9,310 nucleotides of DNA, from positions 1 through 9,310 of the forward strand of contig WJJQ01000040.1 of NCBI GenBank assembly GCA_014729615.1. The letters run 5' to 3'. This document shows, piece after piece, positions 1 through 4,298 of the stretch. Positions within the stretch are counted from its first letter, which is position 1, and every line of letters starts with the position of its first letter. This DNA is from Candidatus Peregrinibacteria bacterium (GTDB lineage Bacteria; Patescibacteriota; Gracilibacteria; UBA1369). The notes beneath the pieces are model-generated. The model was not told the DNA's origin. It made no database searches and was given only the letters and a program-made list of their open reading frames with translations. A program made the translations under genes and the position numbers.

Positions 1-1
1 A

Positions 2-217
2 ATCGAGCAATTAACTAAAATTTATAAGACTCTTGATCAATTGGCAGAAAAATATGGAAAACATAGTGTTTACATGGGGACGGGCGCAATTGCGCAAAAA
101 ACGCCACAACATTTATACGCAAGAGGCGACATTCCGTGGCGTAAACAAAACAGATTGCCGGGTGAATCCAAGCGTAAGCATTTGGCAATACCTTTGCTGG
201 ACAGCAAAGTCAATTAA
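2..217 (+). CDS. Y-family DNA polymerase-like protein, C-terminal end (partial)
   Basis: A reading frame enters from the left edge (first full codon at base 2) and stays open for 71 codons to TAA at 215-217. The visible protein begins IEQLTKIYKTLDQLAEKYGK and ends with RGDIPWRKQNRLPGESKRKH followed by LAIPLLDSKVN. The 'LDxLxEKYGKHSVYMG' stretch, then an RGD-x-P-x-RK segment, then a 'GExKRKxLxIPLL' ending matches what I recall of the C-terminal (little-finger side) end of DNA polymerase IV/UmuC-like proteins from Patescibacteria. If correct, the protein does translesion synthesis in the cytoplasm. The catalytic palm with its acidic residues lies outside the window, so the family call rests on the tail alone. 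The stop directly abuts the stop of the convergent M56 peptidase gene with no spacer. Confidence 0.6.
   Translation: MEQLTKIYKTLDQLAEKYGKHSVYMGTGAIAQKTPQHLYARGDIPWRKQNRLPGESKRKHLAIPLLDSKVN
192..209. other. Hairpin at the convergent gene boundary
   Basis: CTTTGCT-GGAC-AGCAAAG is a perfect 7-bp inverted repeat with a 4-nt loop (8 bp if the loop shrinks to GA). It lies within the last codons of the polymerase-like gene, just before the tail-to-tail stop codons at 215-220. Neither strand has a clear T-run after it, so it is not a classical intrinsic terminator. It may still slow polymerase or protect a 3' end. Chance occurrence in coding sequence cannot be excluded. Confidence 0.3.
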
Positions 218-1063
218 CTACATCATCTTGCTAATACAGTACTCATATTCTCCATTTTCAGCGGCTTGTTTAGCGTTGGCCAAGTTGTGAAGAGTGAATG
301 TACTGATTGTAATCAACACTAAAACCAAAAGCCCGGCAAATATTGGTGTGTTTCGGGCAGGCTTGCGACTACCATCAATAATGTTTTCCACTCTGTGTTC
401 AATGGCGCAAAAACCCGCTATGGCTTGCAGATGATGAACTTCTTTCAACCCGTGCTGTGAAGTTTTTAAAAGAGCTGAAGCCAGGGGCTTTTTACCTGCT
501 TGAGAAATTGAACTATTGTCCGCGTTAATTTCGGCTTCAAGTAATTGTCGTTCATTCAGAGCTTTTATGCCGGGAATAAAGAATAAAATTCTCTGTATGA
601 TTTGTCGGTTTAAAAATTGCAATGGATGATAATTCAACTGGTGGTACTTTTCATGCTCCAAAACCGCCTCTAATTCTTGCTTTGATAATCGCTTTGTCAG
701 CGCCCTGGATATAAATATTTCCGGTTTAAAGAGGCCAATTGTAAAAGCAAAACTATTCGCACTGTCAGATTCCGCTGATAATTTCAGTTTTTCCTTTGCT
801 CTTTTGCTTAAAACAACTTGCTTAAAGCCAAAATAAAAGCCTTTAACAAGACCTATTCCCAAAAGCGCGGTCAAAAAAATCCCAGACAAATGAAATGGAT
901 TAAGAACGTATTTACTAAAGGTGCCAAGACATTTGGTGCATATAAAGACAATGCCTGTCCAATATGCCACTACGAAATAAATACCTACAATAAAAGCGGC
1001 CAGCAAAACAAGTATGGCCAGAAATTGAAAAAAAATACTAATTTTTGCTTTATGATTGATCAT
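218..1063 (-). CDS. M56 (BlaR1/MecR1-type) membrane metallopeptidase, short form
   Basis: A membrane zinc protease of the BlaR1 family, expected to be cut or activated by an envelope signal and then to remove its partner repressor. Numbered from the chosen ATG (281 aa), there are hydrophobic spans at about 8-36 and 55-80, the zinc motif HEKYH at 137-141, a third-ligand-like ExEINAD at about 176-182, a hydrophobic stretch near 157-165, and a final span at about 241-259. The HPLxFLNR segment after the motif is also usual for the family. BlaR1 proteins are nearly 600 residues and carry an extracellular penicillin-binding domain. This one ends about 20 residues after the last span, so no sensor domain is present. 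A TTG two codons upstream (1067-1069) could also serve as start, but I prefer ATG at 1061-1063. Either start overlaps the 3' end of the repressor gene (stop 1050-1052), so the two are probably translationally coupled. Confidence 0.85.
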   Translation of the reverse strand: MINHKAKISIFFQFLAILVLLAAFIVGIYFVVAYWTGIVFICTKCLGTFSKYVLNPFHLSGIFLTALLGIGLVKGFYFGFKQVVLSKRAKEKLKLSAESDSANSFAFTIGLFKPEIFISRALTKRLSKQELEAVLEHEKYHQLNYHPLQFLNRQIIQRILFFIPGIKALNERQLLEAEINADNSSISQAGKKPLASALLKTSQHGLKEVHHLQAIAGFCAIEHRVENIIDGSRKPARNTPIFAGLLVLVLITISTFTLHNLANAKQAAENGEYEYCISKMM

Positions 1064-1472
1064 CTTCAAGAAAGGCTTTAAGCTTTTTCTTTATGGCGGG
1101 ACTCATATGCTTTGAAATGCTGTTAAAATTTGCGGACGCAAAAAGTTCCGAATCTTTAATTAAAGATGACAACATGTCATTGGCAATATGATTAGTAAAA
1201 TCTTTTTTAGACACTACCGATTCATAAATATAAACCTTTTCTGATTTATATTTCTTTAAAATCCCTTTTTCAACCAATCTATTCATAATTGTCATCACAG
1301 TGTTAAACGACATACACTTGTATTTCTTACAAATGTAATCGCAAACTTCCCTAACAGTGCTAGTTTTATGCTTCCATACGTATTCCATGACTCTGCTTTC
1401 CAATTCACCAAGAACTTTGGCTACACCGGTTTCCTGTAAATGAATAGTTTTCGCGTTGAATTTTTTTGACAT
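1050..1472 (-). CDS. BlaI/MecI/CopY-family winged-helix repressor
   Basis: A 140-residue protein of the usual length for BlaI/MecI repressors. The family signature runs from about residue 22: GELESRVMEYVW, then TVREVCDYI, then the recognition-helix region SFNTVMTIMNRLVEKGIL, then a wing with KKYKSEKVYIYES. The C-terminal 50 residues form the dimerisation helices. Such repressors bind TACA/TGTA palindromes as dimers and are inactivated by cleavage by a partnered M56 protease, which here is the next gene and overlaps it. The ATG at 1470-1472 has no Shine-Dalgarno sequence upstream. A candidate operator over its own promoter suggests autoregulation. No beta-lactamase or other obvious target gene is visible, so its regulon is unknown. 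The divergent MEMO-like gene is one possible target. Confidence 0.88.
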   Translation of the reverse strand: MSKKFNAKTIHLQETGVAKVLGELESRVMEYVWKHKTSTVREVCDYICKKYKCMSFNTVMTIMNRLVEKGILKKYKSEKVYIYESVVSKKDFTNHIANDMLSSLIKDSELFASANFNSISKHMSPAIKKKLKAFLEDDQS

Positions 1473-1494
1473 AATTATAGATTAGAACATAAAA

Positions 1495-1523
1495 ATTATA
1501 GCATGCATGCACTACAATGTGTA
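1495..1523 (-). promoter_or_regulatory. Promoter of the blaI-like/M56 operon
   Basis: On the minus strand, a -35 TACACA (1518-1523; 4 of 6 matches to TTGACA) is followed after 17 bases by a perfect TATAAT (1495-1500). A TG one base upstream of it makes an extended -10. Transcription would start near 1488, leaving a leader of about 16 bases with no Shine-Dalgarno sequence. The -35 lies inside the palindromic operator candidate. Confidence 0.7.
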
Positions 1524-1524
1524 G
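1512..1524. promoter_or_regulatory. Candidate BlaI-type operator (CTACA-N3-TGTAG)
   Basis: CTACA ATG TGTAG is a perfect 5-bp inverted repeat with a 3-bp centre. BlaI/MecI operators are built from TACA and TGTA half-sites, and this site contains both. It covers the -35 element of the repressor's own promoter, the position expected for steric repression. The match rests on the half-site rule, not on a computed motif score. It is the only such site noticed near a promoter in the window. Confidence 0.6.
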
Positions 1525-1545
1525 GTGATTTTTTATGCTTTTTTT

Positions 1546-1576
1546 TTGAAAGATTTTTTGTGAAGATGCGTTTAAT
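1546..1576 (+). promoter_or_regulatory. Weak candidate promoter for the MEMO-like gene
   Basis: TTGAAA (1546-1551) is followed after 19 bases by TTTAAT (1571-1576; 5 of 6 to TATAAT). The spacer is longer than optimal and the region is T-rich, so this could be chance. If real, transcription would begin at or within a few bases of the ATG at 1585, giving a nearly leaderless mRNA. That would fit the lack of a ribosome binding site. Confidence 0.25.
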
Positions 1577-1584
1577 AAACAACT

Positions 1585-2283
1585 ATGCCAAACTTAATAT
1601 CAATTATTACCGGCTTTATTCTTACTTTCAATGTGCAAGGGGCAATTATTCCGCACCATGATCTTGTGCATGATAAGATTGATTTAACTTATAAAATCCT
1701 TTCAGTAACTAATGACTATGAAAAAGTCATTATTCTGAGTCCCGATCATTTTGAACACGGACAGGGATACATTTCATCAAACAATTACGAAAAGGAACAT
1801 GGTATTACAATACATATCCCATATTTAAAAAAATATTTTCCCGAAGCGGATATAGAACAATTTATGTTCGCGCGTGAAATACCAAAAAAAACCTTGGACA
1901 ATTTCATAGAACAAATAAATAGGCGAAATCTAAGCAAAACGCTCATTATAGCCAGCCTAGATTTTTCCCATTATGACAATGAAAACAACGCCTTAATTAC
2001 AGACGGTGAGATTATAAAATATTTAAATACATCGCATAAGAAAATAAATTATTCAGAAATAAAAAGGTTAGCAAAAGGCATCAATCCCGATTTGTCATAT
2101 GAAACCTCTATAGATTCACCTGAAGTCTTTTATGTTTTTACAAGACTAATGAATGATTACAATTTTTATTTTTTGGATAGAACGTCGGCATTTCAACTTA
2201 ATCCAAATTTGCAGGATCGAAATAATACAAGCCATATTTATGGCGCTTTTGGCAATTTAAAATTGCATTTGCAGCCTTTTTAA
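1585..2283 (+). CDS. MEMO/AmmeMemoRadiSam system protein B-like protein
   Basis: A 232-residue protein of the MEMO1/class III extradiol dioxygenase (LigB) fold. Family landmarks in order: GAIIPHHD (19-26), VIILSPDHF (48-56), EHGITIHIPYL (71-81), IIASLDFSHY (121-130) and a C-terminal TSHIYGAFG (215-223). In MEMO1 the metal site uses two His and one Cys. His24/25 and His55 are present here, but the protein has no cysteine at all. The 'TICGRHPI' segment of MEMO1 aligns with SIDSPEVF (175-182), which puts Asp177 where the Cys would be. The first about 18 residues are hydrophobic and could be a membrane anchor or simply the first strand. Neither AMMECR1 nor the radical SAM partner is in the window. 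The gene is divergent from the repressor and 49 bases upstream of the SLH gene. Substrate and function are unknown. Confidence 0.8.
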   Translation: MPNLISIITGFILTFNVQGAIIPHHDLVHDKIDLTYKILSVTNDYEKVIILSPDHFEHGQGYISSNNYEKEHGITIHIPYLKKYFPEADIEQFMFAREIPKKTLDNFIEQINRRNLSKTLIIASLDFSHYDNENNALITDGEIIKYLNTSHKKINYSEIKRLAKGINPDLSYETSIDSPEVFYVFTRLMNDYNFYFLDRTSAFQLNPNLQDRNNTSHIYGAFGNLKLHLQPF

Positions 2284-2332
2284 ATTAATCTGTTGTTAAT
2301 TTTAACCATTGTTACCCTTTAACCCCTAAACA

Positions 2333-4132
2333 ATGAGTAAACTAAACAAATTTACCATGTTTTTGGTTGGGAGCGTTTTAGTAGGAACATTGCTGACTTT
2401 AGGAGGCACTGTTTCATTTGCTACTCCGGAAGCGCCCACTCAACCCGAAGCTACAACCTGTACAGATTGCCAGGACATTCAGGATAATCTTGACCTTGCT
2501 TATTCTGATTTAAATGACGGGATTGAAATGTTGTCCCTTTATGATTTGGAGAATTTAATGCTCACTGCCGCCGAGCAACTTTATGAAGGTGATTTGAACG
2601 CATTACAGACCGAATTAGATGCAGATCTTCTTTCGGACACAAGCTGTACTGATGAGTCTGCGCCTTATGCTTACTATTCATCATTCAACTTTAACGGAAC
2701 ACTTTACTGTTTTGAGAATGAAAATATGTGGTCAACTTTTTGGAGCGGCTTAAATGAGTTGGCAGTCGACAACCCTTCACTATCAGATGCAATTACTACC
2801 ACGGAAACTGATGGTATGACAACTCTTAACGATGTAACCGCAATATCAAATACAATTGATGTATTAATGGGTCAATTAACTGCATGCGAGGAAGAATATT
2901 GTCCTTTTGAAATCGTATGTCCTGATTGTGAAGCAATAGCCGAGGAATTGAAAATGGCCATAGCAGATCTTGATCAGCTTGAATTAGAAGCTGATTTGCT
3001 GGATGCCGCTTTGGAGGACCTTGAAACCCAAATTAACGAAGCGGAAGACAAATTGGAAGAGCTGGAAACTTTAAGAGATGAATTCAGAAAACTTGTTCTT
3101 GATGCCGGAGGTAAAACTGATGCAGATTGCGACAATTTTGAAGTTGGCCCTGGTCAAGCTTGGGGTATTGCACATACATTCGGAGATGTTCAATGGTGTT
3201 TTACCAGTGAAAGCCAAATTGAAGATTTTATTAAAAATATGGATGAATACTGGGAAACACATAGCTCTAAACACCTGCCCAGTGAGGAAGAATTAAACGC
3301 GGAAATAGATGAGCTAATGAATGACTATTTTGACACATTGACACTTTTCAATCTAGTATTGGATGAGATCTCCGCGAACATGGAGCAAATTGAAAAGTTA
3401 ACACAAGATCTTGAAGAATGCATTGACGAATTAAAAGTATTGCAGGGATTAGGTTATTGTACGGATCAATCAACTGAAGGTTTTGATGACGATATTCAAA
3501 ACGGTAAAGATGCAACGGGAGAAGGCTATCAACCTGAAGGCGGTGAAGAAACCGGATCAGAAACTGAACCTGAAAGCGAAGGCCCCACTGACATTTTTGA
3601 TCACTGGGCAGAAGAAATAATCAAAGGTTTATTTGATGCCGGGATTGTATCCGGTGATGGCGAAACAGGTGATTTCAGACCGGATGACCCCATTATTAGA
3701 GCAGAAGCTGCAAAAATTGTCACACTTGCAATGGGAGTTGAAGAATTGGTTTGTTATCCCGGCTTGTATCCGGACGTAACGGAAGATGATTGGTTCTGCG
3801 AGTATGTAGGCACCGCAGTAGATGAAGGTTATTTTGAAGGATATGCCGATAATACTTTTGGACCGGCCAATCCTATCTTAAGAGGAGAAGCGGCTGCAGT
3901 TATACTAAGGGCTCTTGATTTCACAATACCTGAATACGATGAATACATTTTCCCTGATATTGATGGGGATGAATGGTATGCAAATTATGCACAAAAAGCG
4001 AACGATTGCGGCATTATGGAAGGAAGAGATGGTATGTTCGCAGGTAATGAAGAAATAACCAGAGCGGAACTTGCTAAAATTGTTTCTCTTGCGCTGGTTG
4101 ATGAACTGGATGAAGCTTCTTGTTCATCATAA
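2333..4132 (+). CDS. Secreted S-layer homology (SLH) protein with duplicated Cys-rich helical module
   Basis: A 599-residue exported, acidic protein. The signal peptide covers residues 1-30 (K-rich start, hydrophobic core, likely cut after VSFA). Two related modules follow, each with six cysteines in the same order: C43, C46, C105, C126, C185, C190 and C196, C199, C266, C289, C363, C376. Each starts with C-x-D-C plus a Leu/Ile-rich helix (CTDCQDIQDNL, CPDCEAIAEEL). The second contains a clear coiled coil at about 200-255. A Gly/Glu-rich linker (380-420) leads to three SLH domains at about 420-470, 478-530 and 539-592, with the usual FRPDDPIIRAEAAKIV, FGPANPILRGEAAAVI and FAGNEEITRAELAKIV cores. 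SLH domains normally bind secondary cell-wall polymer, so this protein probably sits on the cell surface. There is no Shine-Dalgarno sequence before ATG 2333. The stop lies 3 bases from the 3' end of the convergent tRNA gene. Confidence 0.88.
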   Translation: MSKLNKFTMFLVGSVLVGTLLTLGGTVSFATPEAPTQPEATTCTDCQDIQDNLDLAYSDLNDGIEMLSLYDLENLMLTAAEQLYEGDLNALQTELDADLLSDTSCTDESAPYAYYSSFNFNGTLYCFENENMWSTFWSGLNELAVDNPSLSDAITTTETDGMTTLNDVTAISNTIDVLMGQLTACEEEYCPFEIVCPDCEAIAEELKMAIADLDQLELEADLLDAALEDLETQINEAEDKLEELETLRDEFRKLVLDAGGKTDADCDNFEVGPGQAWGIAHTFGDVQWCFTSESQIEDFIKNMDEYWETHSSKHLPSEEELNAEIDELMNDYFDTLTLFNLVLDEISANMEQIEKLTQDLEECIDELKVLQGLGYCTDQSTEGFDDDIQNGKDATGEGYQPEGGEETGSETEPESEGPTDIFDHWAEEIIKGLFDAGIVSGDGETGDFRPDDPIIRAEAAKIVTLAMGVEELVCYPGLYPDVTEDDWFCEYVGTAVDEGYFEGYADNTFGPANPILRGEAAAVILRALDFTIPEYDEYIFPDIDGDEWYANYAQKANDCGIMEGRDGMFAGNEEITRAELAKIVSLALVDELDEASCSS

Positions 4133-4135
4133 AAA

Positions 4136-4210
4136 TGGCTGGGGCGGAGAGATTCGAACTCCCGAATGCCGGGACCAAAACCCGGTGCCTTACCACTTGG
4201 CGACGCCCCA
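4136..4210 (-). tRNA. trnQ: tRNA-Gln (anticodon UUG), CCA encoded
   Basis: Read on the minus strand, the 75-base gene folds as a complete cloverleaf. The 5' UGGGGCG pairs with CGCCCCA, the D-arm reads GCCAAGTGGTAAGGC, the anticodon stem CCGGG/CCCGG encloses loop TTTTGGT with anticodon TTG (4176-4178), and the T-arm contains GTTCGAATC. The discriminator G and CCA (4136-4138) are encoded. The U1-A72 first pair is typical of bacterial tRNA-Gln. It decodes CAA, and CAG by wobble. A T-run (4131-4135) follows directly and may serve as a simple terminator, although it overlaps the end of the SLH gene on the other strand. Confidence 0.96.
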
Positions 4211-4223
4211 ATGCGCAAAAGGA

Positions 4224-4252
4224 ATCCTAAAAAAATTTGGCTTAAAAGTCAA
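4224..4252 (-). promoter_or_regulatory. Promoter of tRNA-Gln
   Basis: On the minus strand, TTGACT (4247-4252; 5 of 6 to consensus) is followed after exactly 17 bases by TAGGAT (4224-4229; 4 of 6). Transcription would start about 7 bases before the mature tRNA 5' end at 4210. The -35 begins right after the T-run of the upstream gene's terminator, so the tRNA forms its own compact transcription unit. Confidence 0.75.
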
Positions 4253-4294
4253 TTAAAAAGCCCCGCATCCACCAGGTGGATTGCGGGGCCTGTT
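4253..4294 (-). terminator. Strong intrinsic terminator of the 865-residue surface protein gene, probably bidirectional
   Basis: A 13-bp GC-rich stem with one bulged T and a 3-nt loop lies at 4260-4289 (GCCCCGCATCCAC paired with GTGGATTGCGGGGC). On the minus strand it is followed by TTTTTAATT (4259 downward), a good U-tract ten bases past the surface-protein stop at 4299. On the plus strand it is followed by CTGTTTTATTT, a weaker but plausible tail that could stop transcripts from the SLH gene after they cross the tRNA in antisense. Confidence 0.88.
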
Positions 4295-4298
4295 TTAT

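Noticed and set aside
33..290. 85-codon plus-strand open frame at the left edge
   Set aside because: It overlaps the polymerase-like frame (2-217), which has recognisable family sequence, and it runs into the M56 gene. It has no family features of its own.
1067..1069. TTG as start of the M56 peptidase
   Set aside because: An ATG two codons later gives the same protein; ATG is the commoner start and neither has a Shine-Dalgarno sequence to decide otherwise.
218..1472. Beta-lactam resistance locus
   Set aside because: The regulator pair is BlaI/BlaR1-like, but there is no penicillin-binding sensor domain and no beta-lactamase or PBP2a gene in the window.
3078..3296. 72-codon plus-strand frame and its minus-strand counterpart (3071-3274)
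   Set aside because: Both are shadows inside the second module of the SLH protein, with no start context and no family features.
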